A DNA stretch of 64,000 nt from contig NZ_JAQYWD010000001.1 in NCBI RefSeq assembly GCF_030145145.1, positions 1 to 64,000 of the forward strand, given 5' to 3'. Source of the DNA: Desulfobacula sp. Its GTDB lineage: Bacteria > Desulfobacterota > Desulfobacteria > Desulfobacterales > Desulfobacteraceae. The notes under the pieces were generated by a model. The model ran no database searches. It had not been told where the DNA came from and worked only from the letters and a program-made list of their open reading frames with translations. The translations under genes and the position numbers were made by a program. Each line of letters starts with the position of its first letter. Within the stretch, counting starts at the first letter, position 1. Shown piece by piece: positions 26,060-34,954 of the stretch.

Positions 26060-28012
26060 TCATTTTGATAAACCGAATTTTTTCATTTTCCGATAAAAGG
26101 TGCTCACCGGAATACCAATATAATTGGCCGCTTCTTTTACATTGCCAAACCGGTCGAGGTTTTCTGACAACATTTGCCGGGTTACGGCTGCCATGGTATG
26201 AACGGTTGTTGATTTATCCTCTGACAAGCCAGCGTTTATAATGGGTAAATTCAGGCTTTCCTGATCAATCTTTTCCCCTTCACAAAAATTAAAAGCGCTT
26301 TCTATGCAGTTCTTTAATTCTCTGATATTCCCCGGCCATGAATAGTTCGACATCAATTCCAACGCATCCGGTTCAATGCCCTGTATGGAACGATGGAATT
26401 TTTCATTCATCTGTTTTATAAAAAAGGAAACCAGCAACGCAATATCATCCTTTCTCTCTTTCAAACAGGGGATATATAATCTGACGACATTCAGCCTGAA
26501 AAAAAGGGCACTGAGAAAATTGCCCTTTTCCACTTGTTCACTTAAATTCTCAGAACTGGCCACAATAAACCTTAGGCTCAAAGAGATCGGGGTGTTTCCC
26601 CCGACCCTGATAACCGTTCGATCTTCTATGGTTCTCAATATTTTCATTTGAGCAGGTGTACTCATGGTATGAATTTCATCCAGGAAAATCGTCCCTCTAT
26701 TTGCCATCTCAAATTTTCCAACACCGCCACTTTTATGGGCACCCGTATAAGCCCCTTTTTCATAGCCAAACAATTCACTTTCAATGAGTTCATTGGGGAT
26801 GGCACTGCAATTAATGGCAACAAACGGACCCTTGCTGAATTGACTGGCATTATGAATCGAATGGGCAAACAATTCCTTGCCGGTACCGGTTTCTCCTTCA
26901 ATCAGAATATTCGAAGATGTTTTTGCTGCTTTTTTTGCTCGATTGACGATATTCAAAAGCCGGCTTGACCTGCCAATAATATTTTCAAAGGTGAATATCG
27001 CTTGTCCAACGGGTCTTTCAGTCTTTAACAGGCCTTTGTTTTCCTGGGTAAATTGCAGCAAATAAGATATTTCATTTCCAGACGGATCAAAGATTGGAAG
27101 GGCTTCCACAGACACTCTTTTTACATCACCGTCAAGCTTAAAATTAAAGACTTGGACGTTTGACGATTTTAAAAGTGAACGAAACAGTATTGAATCCATA
27201 TTCAATACACCTAAAATATTTCTATTGTGAATTTCGTATGGATTGATCCCAAAAAATTTCTTTGCCTTTGCGTTTAAATTAATAATATTCCCTCGTTTAT
27301 TGATGAGGATTAAATTTTTATCCGCATATTTAAACGTAGAGTCAAAATAGGAACTATAGAGTTTAAGCTCTTGAAATTTTTTTTTCATAAAAAACTCGAA
27401 TTGAAAAGAACTGGCTATACTGCAGAAAAGTAGCGTCAACTGTTCGAGTTTATGCCGATTTTCAATCGGGGTGGAAATGTTTAAACATCCTAATATTTTA
27501 TTTTGATGACAGAAAACAGGCACTGCAAAACAACTGGCCCAGTGAAACATTTTAGAGTAGTGTTCTTCACCGCTGATAATAATCGGTCTTTGATTATGAA
27601 GGCTGATACCCGGTGCCGTCGTTCCCACAGAGCTTTCACTCAGGTTGGAACCGACCTTGATCGTTGAATGTTCTGATATTTGTAGAATTTTGTCATGCCC
27701 TTCAATGGACAGAACATAGCCTTCGGCATCTGAGAATAAAATATTGAAGAGAGATAAATCGGTTTCATTCGTGATATTTTGACAATGATATTGAATCAGT
27801 TGATGCAGGTCAACTTTTTCTTCAATTCGTTTTGTGACCATCTCCTGGCCCACTGTTGTCGGAGAGATATCATTTAAAGGGTCAACACCATATTCCCGGC
27901 ATCTTTTCCAGGATTGTCCGATGGTGTCCCTTACACCAGTGGTTGTTCCATCTTTTAAAAAATTTTCCCACGCGCCATAAAATTCGGTTTTTTGAGTTAC
28001 TGACTGAGACAT
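26060..28012 (-). CDS. AcoR-like sigma-54-dependent activator
   Basis: A 650-residue enhancer-binding protein. Order: AcoR-type N-terminus (IGQSWKRCREYGVDP), GAF domain (about 60-215), PAS-like domain (about 225-330), AAA+ ATPase (about 345-580) and a Fis-type helix-turn-helix at the end (NVKEAANYIGIPVSTFYRKM). Walker A is GETGTGKE near 374; the sigma-54 contact loop is GAYTGA rather than GAFTGA, a substitution found in AcoR relatives. AcoR-type proteins respond to small alcohols or ketones. It stands directly upstream of the alcohol dehydrogenase and is the natural activator for the three matching promoters. Confidence 0.92.
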   Translation of the reverse strand: MSQSVTQKTEFYGAWENFLKDGTTTGVRDTIGQSWKRCREYGVDPLNDISPTTVGQEMVTKRIEEKVDLHQLIQYHCQNITNETDLSLFNILFSDAEGYVLSIEGHDKILQISEHSTIKVGSNLSESSVGTTAPGISLHNQRPIIISGEEHYSKMFHWASCFAVPVFCHQNKILGCLNISTPIENRHKLEQLTLLFCSIASSFQFEFFMKKKFQELKLYSSYFDSTFKYADKNLILINKRGNIINLNAKAKKFFGINPYEIHNRNILGVLNMDSILFRSLLKSSNVQVFNFKLDGDVKRVSVEALPIFDPSGNEISYLLQFTQENKGLLKTERPVGQAIFTFENIIGRSSRLLNIVNRAKKAAKTSSNILIEGETGTGKELFAHSIHNASQFSKGPFVAINCSAIPNELIESELFGYEKGAYTGAHKSGGVGKFEMANRGTIFLDEIHTMSTPAQMKILRTIEDRTVIRVGGNTPISLSLRFIVASSENLSEQVEKGNFLSALFFRLNVVRLYIPCLKERKDDIALLVSFFIKQMNEKFHRSIQGIEPDALELMSNYSWPGNIRELKNCIESAFNFCEGEKIDQESLNLPIINAGLSEDKSTTVHTMAAVTRQMLSENLDRFGNVKEAANYIGIPVSTFYRKMKKFGLSK

Positions 28013-28363
28013 AAAACGGTTTCCTTAGAAAAACAGAAAAAGTATTCATTTCAGAGATATGATGATGACAAAAAAGCCATCCCCCCCTAAACGGAAAAAT
28101 AATTTTTTAATGGATTTTTTTTAGGTCAAGCGACTCCCCCCATCTCCTTGTTCCGGTTCCCCCCCCGATAGCTGACCCTTTCACTACAGGCGGCCTGGTC
28201 TAACAAATTTTTAAAAACGCTTTTGATTTCGAACCGTTACCTTAAATAACTATTGAATTTTGTTCAAAATGTCAAGGATATGAAAAATTATAACGGTACT
28301 TCTGGTTCCTCAAATTTTCTGGTATGCTGGATTTGTAACACTTAAAGAGGACTTAAAATTAAA
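28013..28363. other. Intergenic region between divergent activator and Toprim-like genes
   Basis: 351 bases with no reading frame of note and several C- and T-runs. It must hold the promoter of the activator gene (minus) and of the 28364 gene (plus). I see no -24/-12 motif here, so the activator itself is probably sigma-70 controlled. Confidence 0.5.
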
Positions 28364-29023
28364 ATGATAGATCATCTCCGTTTTGACAGGACCGTATGGA
28401 CAAAAAAAGCCATGGCCTTTGTGACCCGGTCTCACCGGCATCTTTGGGGAAAAAACAATGAAGACCCCCAGGCTTTTTTGTTTACCCGGGGTTTTAGCCA
28501 TCAATTTGCAAAAACGCACCTCTTCGGCTGGAACAAATTTGGCCAGGAGCGCCCCCTTCAAAACTGGGGAAATAAAACTGATTCACGTGAAACACAAAAA
28601 TTATTTCTTCCACCGGGCATTGTGATTCCGTTTATTGTAGAAAAAAAATTACAATCCATTTTTATCCACCCCTATGATGAAAACAAAAAAAGCAGCACAA
28701 CCCTCGTGCCCGGAAGTTGGCATCCAACCATGGTGTTAGGGGGAAAAAAACAAAGAATTGCCGTTATCCAAAATATTTTTGACGGTCTGTTTCTTTTCCA
28801 GGAAATGAAGGACTCCTGCTGTGTCATGATTCATCCGGACCCGGATATTCCATTGGCGCGTCCGCTTGCATCCATGGTTAACTCTGCAGATTCTGTTTTT
28901 ATCTTCTCTTCTGGAAAAAAGGAACTCGCCACAAATAAAACAGTATTTCCTGATCTTCCAAACCCTTGTTTTTATCTCTATCAATCAAAAGAAGAAGCGA
29001 AAGAAATTTATTTAACCCACTGA
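28364..29023 (+). CDS. Toprim-like, primase-related protein lacking the zinc domain
   Basis: A 219-residue protein. The middle (LFGWNKFGQER, then LFLPPGIVIPFIV) and the LVPGSWHPTMVLG region resemble the catalytic core of DnaG-type primases found in prophages and integrated elements, followed by a Toprim-like IAVIQNIFDGLFLFQEM segment. The CHC2 zinc finger and helicase-binding parts are missing, and the Toprim acidic residues look altered (QNIFDG where EG.FDA is usual). It stands alone between unrelated genes and overlaps the convergent transporter gene by 12 bases. Function unknown. Confidence 0.5.
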   Translation: MIDHLRFDRTVWTKKAMAFVTRSHRHLWGKNNEDPQAFLFTRGFSHQFAKTHLFGWNKFGQERPLQNWGNKTDSRETQKLFLPPGIVIPFIVEKKLQSIFIHPYDENKKSSTTLVPGSWHPTMVLGGKKQRIAVIQNIFDGLFLFQEMKDSCCVMIHPDPDIPLARPLASMVNSADSVFIFSSGKKELATNKTVFPDLPNPCFYLYQSKEEAKEIYLTH

Positions 29024-29914
29024 TGCCGGCCATTTCCCTGTTTTTAAGTTTACAATGATCACCCCGGTCACGATAAAAGCGCTTGCCGTGGCCAAATGAG
29101 GGGTAATGGTTTCTCCCAGCAGCACCACACCCAACAGGACACCCGCCAAGGGCATGATAAAGATAAAGGAATGCAAAGACGTGGCCCCGAATTTCTGTAA
29201 AAGGGTGTTCCAGACAATAAAACCAAAGGATGCGGTAACGACAGACTGATACAGCAGGGAAGTGATGACCACCGGATTGATCATTTGTATCATTTGATCA
29301 TCCCATAAAAAACCGCCGATAAAAAAGAAAGGGGTGCCGAAAATCATGGGATATATGGTAATTTGAACGGCATTATATTCGGAAATAATTCGTTTGACAA
29401 AAACGGCATTTGAACTCCACAAGTAAACGGCCAGTAGTACAATCAAATCGCCTTTCTTTAAATCCCCCGTCAAGTCCTGTTCATCAAATAACAGGAATAA
29501 AACACCGATAAAACCAAGTGTGATGCCCACCCCTTTTTTTAAGGAGATCCGTTCGCCGGGAATAAAAAAATGGGCCAGTATAAATATAAAAAAAGGCATA
29601 AGATTTGATATCAATGCCCCGTGAGAGGCCGTTGTTCTGGCAAGACCCTGATAAAAGCAGGAGAGCTGGGCAACAAAAATGGCAGAGAGTATGAGCATCT
29701 GAGCCAATTTTTTTTGAGTGAGTCTTAATGGGATGTGTTTAACCCTTGCCCATATAAAAATGACTACCGCTGCAATGGCAAACCGTATTCCCACTGTTGT
29801 AAAGGGCCCTAACCCTGTCAGACAAAATTTAATGGCCACGGGATTGCCACCAAAAAGAATGCAGATAAAAATTGTCAGGATTGATGCCCTGATCGTCAAA
29901 TCATTGTTTTTCAA
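29012..29914 (-). CDS. EamA/DMT-family transporter
   Basis: A 300-residue protein with ten hydrophobic segments in two repeats of five, the EamA architecture. Each half begins in the usual way (FGGNPVAIKFCLTGLGP; LLAVYLWSSNAVFVKRI). The start is a TTG at 29914 with GGAG 8 bases before. Transported compound unknown; the family exports amino acids and other metabolites. Confidence 0.88.
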   Translation of the reverse strand: MKNNDLTIRASILTIFICILFGGNPVAIKFCLTGLGPFTTVGIRFAIAAVVIFIWARVKHIPLRLTQKKLAQMLILSAIFVAQLSCFYQGLARTTASHGALISNLMPFFIFILAHFFIPGERISLKKGVGITLGFIGVLFLLFDEQDLTGDLKKGDLIVLLAVYLWSSNAVFVKRIISEYNAVQITIYPMIFGTPFFFIGGFLWDDQMIQMINPVVITSLLYQSVVTASFGFIVWNTLLQKFGATSLHSFIFIMPLAGVLLGVVLLGETITPHLATASAFIVTGVIIVNLKTGKWPASVG

Positions 29915-29949
29915 TTGATACTCCAGATGGTTGAACTTGTTGCAGGGTG

Positions 29950-31440
29950 TTATTTTTGATGGTCTTTTCCCAGATGATAATTAATCCATGCGGATGTCTT
30001 GTTCAGTTCCCACATTCTCGGGGGAACAAACGCTTTAAGAAAGGTGTCAGATTCATGGGCATGTTTCAAGCGGTCATATGCCCTGACCCAGATGCAGCGC
30101 TTTTCCGGGTATACCTCGCAATATCCGTTCCTGCTGCCGCCGCACGGGCCGTTCCGGGTATGTTTCGGGCAGCCCGATTCCGGGCATTGAAAGGCGGCAT
30201 GGGCGATACCGCAATCGCCACAGCTCTGGCAGGAAAGAAAAATAATTTTTATTGGATCTTCAAGGCCGCGTTTCAATATCCAGCCCTTTTTATGGGTTTC
30301 CAGAAACCGGGCGATGTGTTTATAAACCGGTGCAAACATGGCCTCTTTATCAAAAAAAATTCCATGGGCAGCCTTCAAAAGTCGATAGGGAATGTGGTCG
30401 GCCATTGTTTCTTTCATCCTTTCCACTACAGGCCGTTTCTCATCAAATGCCGCCTGTTTACCAACATAATAGCCGGTATTGGGTGTTGTTCCTTCAAATT
30501 CATCCAGGTATGCCTGCCAGTGGTCTTCTATTTCTTCCATCCGGTCCAGGATCGCCCCCACGGTTTTAAAACTTCTATGAATCCCACCGATATGAATCCC
30601 CCGGTACCCCAGGCCCTTTAAGATGACACCCAGCTTTGCAGCCCGTTCAATGGCAGCGTTCAATCCTGGTCTTGGCTTTTTCCACTCCAGGACAACCCGG
30701 TTAAAAAGATCATCGGACACATGGGCTCCCGGAACCCTTCCTCGATTCATGGCCCTGGCAGATCGGGGGCTCAACAGGAAAACCGAAGCCATCACCGGAA
30801 TCTTTGGGTTATTGGCCGTGTGATGGCGTATGAGTTCATGAAATTTTTTTACATTATACCCCAATTGTGTCACAACAAAAGAAGCGCCGGCTTCAATCTT
30901 CTTGTCCATTTTTTTGTACTGGGCATGGCATTCTGCTTCAGTGGTTTTAAACGGGGATACCGCACACCCTGTTAAAAATTCTTCCGGGTCACCCCAGGCC
31001 AGAAGTTTTTGACTGAGGGTTTTAAACATGGCATTTAACAGAACAGAATCCAGATCAAACACGGGTGCTCCCCTGCCACCAAACCCGCTGCCGGAATAAT
31101 CGCCGGTCAATGCCAGTATATTTTTCATTCCCATGCGGGCCAGCTGAAGGGCCCGGCTTTCCATTCCCACCCGGTTCATGTCCCTGCAGGTAAAATGAAC
31201 AATGACATCCAGTCCATGCTTAAAAATTTCATATCCCAATACATCCGGACTCAAAGACGGATTACCCCCGGGATTATCTGTAATGGAAACGGCTGAGACC
31301 CGGCCGTCAGCAAAGGCATCCTTTGCAATCCCGATGAGTGTATCCGTTGTCCTGCCGAAGGATTCCCGTCCCGGAACCAGTTCAAGGGTGACCACAAAAT
31401 TTTTGGGGTTTAATATCTCATCATTGAAAATGCGCAGCAT
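29950..31440 (-). CDS. Methylenetetrahydrofolate reductase-like protein with cysteine-rich C-terminal domain
   Basis: A 496-residue protein. The N-terminal two thirds is a MetF-type barrel (VTLELVPGR, FTCRDMNRVGMESRALQL, ILALTGDY). The C-terminal part from about residue 400 carries the cluster or zinc motif CQSCGDCGIAHAAFQCPESG followed by the CPKHTRNGPCGGSRNGYC stretch, the MTHFR C-terminal domain found in anaerobes. It probably reduces methylene- to methyl-tetrahydrofolate, a step of the Wood-Ljungdahl route used by many Desulfobacterales. An AGGAGG ribosome site precedes the ATG. No other pathway gene is adjacent. Confidence 0.85.
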   Translation of the reverse strand: MLRIFNDEILNPKNFVVTLELVPGRESFGRTTDTLIGIAKDAFADGRVSAVSITDNPGGNPSLSPDVLGYEIFKHGLDVIVHFTCRDMNRVGMESRALQLARMGMKNILALTGDYSGSGFGGRGAPVFDLDSVLLNAMFKTLSQKLLAWGDPEEFLTGCAVSPFKTTEAECHAQYKKMDKKIEAGASFVVTQLGYNVKKFHELIRHHTANNPKIPVMASVFLLSPRSARAMNRGRVPGAHVSDDLFNRVVLEWKKPRPGLNAAIERAAKLGVILKGLGYRGIHIGGIHRSFKTVGAILDRMEEIEDHWQAYLDEFEGTTPNTGYYVGKQAAFDEKRPVVERMKETMADHIPYRLLKAAHGIFFDKEAMFAPVYKHIARFLETHKKGWILKRGLEDPIKIIFLSCQSCGDCGIAHAAFQCPESGCPKHTRNGPCGGSRNGYCEVYPEKRCIWVRAYDRLKHAHESDTFLKAFVPPRMWELNKTSAWINYHLGKDHQK

Positions 31441-31506
31441 CGCTTTTCACCTCCTGATGGTCGGATGGGACGTGTTATTTTTTGGACCGGCTTATCAATG
31501 GATGGT

Positions 31507-31872
31507 TTAGTCCTTTCCTGCATCATGATACATTTGGACAAAATTATTCAGTTGTCGGGCTTTGTTTGCCATAAATTTTATCCAATAAGACAGCACTTCT
31601 TTGCCTTCATCCGTAATGGTATAAATTCTTTTTGCCGCACCGGCTTGTTTGGTTTCCCACTCCGACTGCACTAAATTGTCATCCTCCATCTGACGCAAAT
31701 GCCTGTAAACCATTCCTGGAGGGGCTTCTCCTTCCACAAACCCATACGACTGAATGGTGCTGATCAATTCATACCCATAGGAGGGCCTCAAACTTAAACC
31801 CAACAAGATTGATGCCTGGATATATCGTTCCTGCCGGCCGGAACCGGGTTTGATATTTTTTTCTTCTCGCAT
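31507..31872 (-). CDS. PadR-family transcriptional regulator
   Basis: A 121-residue winged-helix regulator: LRPSYGYELISTIQSYG, then GMVYRHLRQMEDDNLVQSEW and KRIYTITDEGKEVL, all PadR hallmarks. I choose the ATG at 31872 (AAGGA upstream) because the in-frame ATG at 31902 lies inside a palindrome that looks like the operator. It is divergent from a small conserved gene and is probably autoregulated. Confidence 0.85.
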   Translation of the reverse strand: MREEKNIKPGSGRQERYIQASILLGLSLRPSYGYELISTIQSYGFVEGEAPPGMVYRHLRQMEDDNLVQSEWETKQAGAAKRIYTITDEGKEVLSYWIKFMANKARQLNNFVQMYHDAGKD

Positions 31873-31889
31873 ATATATTATTCCTTGAC

Positions 31890-31910
31890 ATATATCCTTC
31901 AAGGATATAT
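31890..31910. promoter_or_regulatory. Palindromic operator in the PadR divergent promoter
   Basis: ATATATCCTT-C-AAGGATATAT is a perfect 10+10 palindrome. On the plus strand it fills the spacer between TTGACA (31885-31890) and a TATTCT -10-like hexamer, ideal for repression. The PadR protein encoded alongside is the obvious ligand. Confidence 0.65.
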
Positions 31911-31974
31911 TCTACCTGTAATGATATTGACCCGTATCATATCATATTTATTCATTCAACAATAGGAGGGGATC

Positions 31975-32187
31975 ATGAGCAAAATATTTGTCAGGGAAAG
32001 ACGAAAAATCGAAAAAGGAGAAAAAAAACCCCGGTTAAGGATTGTCGGTGTCAATGGGAATGACATTAAACTCTATTCAAAGCATATCCGGAAAGTCGAA
32101 CTTGAAGCCATTGCCAATGAAACCGGCGCACAAATCGTTTATCTGCCGGTCCATGGCACCGGCAATAAGGATGGTTCAAGTAAATAA
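31975..32187 (+). CDS. Small conserved-looking hypothetical protein
   Basis: A 70-residue basic protein with a good ribosome site (AGGAGGGG). It has a charged N-terminus, a beta-like RLRIVGVNGNDIKLYSKHIR segment and a short helix followed by GAQIVYLPVHG. I recognise no family. It is divergent from padR, sits behind the palindromic promoter and ends before a strong hairpin, so it may be the PadR target. Confidence 0.6.
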   Translation: MSKIFVRERRKIEKGEKKPRLRIVGVNGNDIKLYSKHIRKVELEAIANETGAQIVYLPVHGTGNKDGSSK

Positions 32188-32191
32188 TCAA

Positions 32192-32235
32192 TGTCCGGCA
32201 CGATTTACAAACCGGCTGTGACATCGTGCCGGACA
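32192..32235. terminator. Bidirectional stem between convergent genes
   Basis: TGTCCGGCACGAT (32192-32204) and ATCGTGCCGGACA (32223-32235) are perfect 13-base arms around an 18-base loop, 4 bases after one stop and 8 bases before the opposing stop. No U-run follows on either side. Confidence 0.7.
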
Positions 32236-32243
32236 GGACTGGG

Positions 32244-33095
32244 TTATTTGTAAATAATCGTACCGACTTGTTTTCCTTCCAGCGCGTCCCGAATAAACTC
32301 CGGATGGTTCAGGGCATCAATGATCTGTAGTTCTTTCAGGCATTTTGAAAATTTCAGCATCTGTAAAATAGGACGTTCAATGATCAGGTCATCCAGATCC
32401 AGTTCTATTAATTCATCCACAGAAATTTTACCATAAAATTTTAAATCTTTGGCATTTTTTCCGGCTTTTTTCGGATCATTTTCAAAAAGGCCGGTTTCAT
32501 CTTTCAGGTAAATAAGAGACCGGGCGCCAATGTTTTCTGCCAGCAGAAATGCACCGCAGTCGGTTCGATGGGGGGGGATGGAACCGAATTCGGCCGGTTG
32601 TTCAAAAAATCCATAGGGCGGGATACCCGTGGTGATGGGAAGATACCCTTCCTTGCAGAACATGGTCAATTGTTCCAGGTGATCCCCGTGGCCAATTTTT
32701 ACGCCGCCATGCTTTGCCAGAAGGACAGACAGAATTTCTGCATTCTGCCAGGAAACCTTATCCCCCAGTTTTGATAACACACCCGTGGGCATGCCCAAGT
32801 CCACACCGATATTGTACACATGCCTTGCCCGGGTCCCCCCGCCGGTCATTAATAGTAATTTGTATTCATCTTTCAGTTTTACCAGTTCATCAACAATGGG
32901 AAAAATGGCTTTTCGTCCCCGGTCCATGATACTTTGACCGCCGATTTTCAGGATATTGATATCCGGATGCATCCTGAAATATTCCTTGGATTCGGTTGTT
33001 TTTAAAAACTCTTTGCTCACAAGCGATTCACCCATAAGCGGTGTATCAATATGCAATCTGCCCTTATCATCATTTTCTTTGATTAATTTTCCCAT
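32244..33095 (-). CDS. Molybdenum storage protein-like amino acid kinase-fold protein
   Basis: A 283-residue protein of the amino acid/uridylate kinase fold: ILKIGGQSIMDRG, then LLLMTGGGTRARHVYNIG, and a nucleotide-binding LIYLKDETGLFENDP region. The pattern and the IPPHRTDCGAF segment resemble the MosA/MosB subunits of molybdenum storage protein, which pack polyoxomolybdate or tungstate clusters using ATP. Those proteins usually come as a gene pair; only one gene is here. A true uridylate kinase is shorter and would sit with translation genes. The link to the AOR enzyme in this window is possible but not shown. Confidence 0.65.
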   Translation of the reverse strand: MGKLIKENDDKGRLHIDTPLMGESLVSKEFLKTTESKEYFRMHPDINILKIGGQSIMDRGRKAIFPIVDELVKLKDEYKLLLMTGGGTRARHVYNIGVDLGMPTGVLSKLGDKVSWQNAEILSVLLAKHGGVKIGHGDHLEQLTMFCKEGYLPITTGIPPYGFFEQPAEFGSIPPHRTDCGAFLLAENIGARSLIYLKDETGLFENDPKKAGKNAKDLKFYGKISVDELIELDLDDLIIERPILQMLKFSKCLKELQIIDALNHPEFIRDALEGKQVGTIIYK

Positions 33096-33199
33096 GATTC
33101 CCTCCGATTATTTATTATCGTCGTTTCAGCGCTCAAACCATTCACCAGATGGGCCCATCCCAAGCATAAACCCTGGTATTCCGGAAGCCCGGTCCAGTG

Positions 33200-33679
33200 T
33201 TAAACAAATCGGTCATCCGACTTTAAAGACATTGCCTTTTTATAATTTTTTTCAAGCCATCCGGTGGCAGTCACCTCCTTTGCATCAAATCCGGGAACAT
33301 AGGGTTTGATATCAATCAGCGGGGTTTTGTTCACCACATCAATACCTTTGATGGTCAATCGGTTTGTTTCACGTTTGATCAGCTGGACAATGGATAATCC
33401 CACAGGATTGGGCCGTCGGGGTGCCCGGGTGGAAAAAAGACCTCTTTCATGATCGTCCATAAACGGTTTCACCATCAAATCATACCCGTTTGACTGATGA
33501 AAATGGTACAGAAGAATGATATGGGAAAATCCTTCCAGATCGTTTAACCCCTGTTCATATTCCTTGTCAATAACAATGGTACCTATTACATTGACGGCAC
33601 CCGAAGGTTGAATGGGCATGCCTTCCAATTTATCAAAAGGGGTTTCAATGATACCAATTGGCCTTATTGTGAACGCCAT
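33200..33679 (-). CDS. TrmO/TsaA-type SAM-dependent tRNA methyltransferase
   Basis: A 159-residue protein of the YaeB/TrmO family, which methylates threonylcarbamoyladenosine 37 in some tRNAs. It shows IGIIETPFD, the VIDKEYEQGLNDLEGFSHI stretch and the signature FSTRAPRRPNPVGLS. It follows the GGDEF gene at a 3-base gap on the same strand. In some genomes family members lie beside molybdenum genes, as here; that may be chance. Confidence 0.8.
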   Translation of the reverse strand: MAFTIRPIGIIETPFDKLEGMPIQPSGAVNVIGTIVIDKEYEQGLNDLEGFSHIILLYHFHQSNGYDLMVKPFMDDHERGLFSTRAPRRPNPVGLSIVQLIKRETNRLTIKGIDVVNKTPLIDIKPYVPGFDAKEVTATGWLEKNYKKAMSLKSDDRFV

Positions 33680-33682
33680 ATA

Positions 33683-34744
33683 TTATTCTCCTTTAAACAG
33701 AGTGGTTCTATTTCTTCCATTTTGCTTGGATTCATACAGGGCCTTATCTGCCTGGCGGATCCAGTCCGTGGCTGTCTGTATACCTGGGTCTCGATATAAT
33801 CCGGCTATCCCGAAAGACATGGTAATATTTAAATATTGATGATCCAGGGGCTTTCCTGTTCTATCCGCCTGTTCAAACGGTGTTTGTTCAATGGTTTTTC
33901 GAAGCCTTTCAATAATGTGAAAAGCCTGGATTTCATCGGTTTCATCAAAAATAAGTAAAAATTCTTCCCCCCCATATCTTCCGGCTACATCAAAGACCCC
34001 CCGCAGGGAATTGGACAAAAGATCCCCCACCTTTTTTAAAACCAGATCCCCCTGAATATGGCCATAGGTATCATTGATTCGCTTAAAAAAATCAATGTCT
34101 CCCATGGCGATACAGGCAGTTGAAACGGGTTTTCTTTCAAACCGCTTTAACAGGGTTTCAACTTTTTGTTTGATCTTGCCGCTATTGAAAAGCCCGGTGA
34201 GATCATCATATTCTGCCTGTTGCTTAAACTGGGTTTTCAACAAAATAGCACTTAAAAAATTACACATAATTTCAACACTGGCCACTTCATAATCTTTGAT
34301 GGAAGACTCGTGTCCACAGAAATCACCACCAAAAAGATAGTCCCCCCCAAAGCTTTCCGGCAAATAAACATATCCGATAATATCGCATCCCTCGCCCGGT
34401 ACATTGATGTGCGAAATTCTTTTATTTAAAAATGCCATGACCTCATTGACATGGGTTTTATCCGGCTTATCCAGAAAAAGTCTCAGTTTCCTGCCCTCTT
34501 TTAAATCCGGTCGCAGACCGTCAGGGTCCAAAATTTTTACAATTTCCAAAATCAACCGGTTCCCAATGACGTTGGAAATTTTATACAGCACGCTGACATC
34601 AAACAGCATGTTTTTCTGGAGAATTTCCATGGGCAGGTCAAAACAACCGGTTTTGCCGCCATTGGCATTCAGGCCCGTTAAATAATCGGACAAGCCGCCC
34701 AGGCGTGTCAAAATCGTTTTTGCGTCTGATTTATGCTTTTTCAT
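33683..34744 (-). CDS. Diguanylate cyclase with N-terminal sensor region
   Basis: A 353-residue protein. The C-terminal GGDEF domain (about 185-350) has the active loop GRYGGEEFLLIF and the metal/substrate motif MGDIDFFKRINDTYGH, so it should make cyclic di-GMP. The first 180 residues look like a GAF-like sensor but I cannot assign them firmly. No inhibitory RxxD site is evident. It is cotranscribed with the TrmO-like gene. Confidence 0.85.
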   Translation of the reverse strand: MKKHKSDAKTILTRLGGLSDYLTGLNANGGKTGCFDLPMEILQKNMLFDVSVLYKISNVIGNRLILEIVKILDPDGLRPDLKEGRKLRLFLDKPDKTHVNEVMAFLNKRISHINVPGEGCDIIGYVYLPESFGGDYLFGGDFCGHESSIKDYEVASVEIMCNFLSAILLKTQFKQQAEYDDLTGLFNSGKIKQKVETLLKRFERKPVSTACIAMGDIDFFKRINDTYGHIQGDLVLKKVGDLLSNSLRGVFDVAGRYGGEEFLLIFDETDEIQAFHIIERLRKTIEQTPFEQADRTGKPLDHQYLNITMSFGIAGLYRDPGIQTATDWIRQADKALYESKQNGRNRTTLFKGE

Positions 34745-34954
34745 GTGGTTTCATTATAATTGACCTTGTGTTAAAGGTTATTTACTTTTTATTTTAGCTG
34801 TGATTAAATACCATTTTTTTCTTATTATTTGCAACTGCTTTCAAATTCGGTCAACCCCATTGGTAAGACCTTTTTTTTCTTTTATTAACCGTTAAAAATC
34901 TGATATAATACCCGATTTAAAATAACAAATTAACATTAACAAAGGAGTGCTGCT

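Noticed and set aside
29947-30621. Plus-strand frame of 224 codons opposite the MTHFR-like gene
   Set aside because: Antisense shadow; no domain features and no ribosome site.
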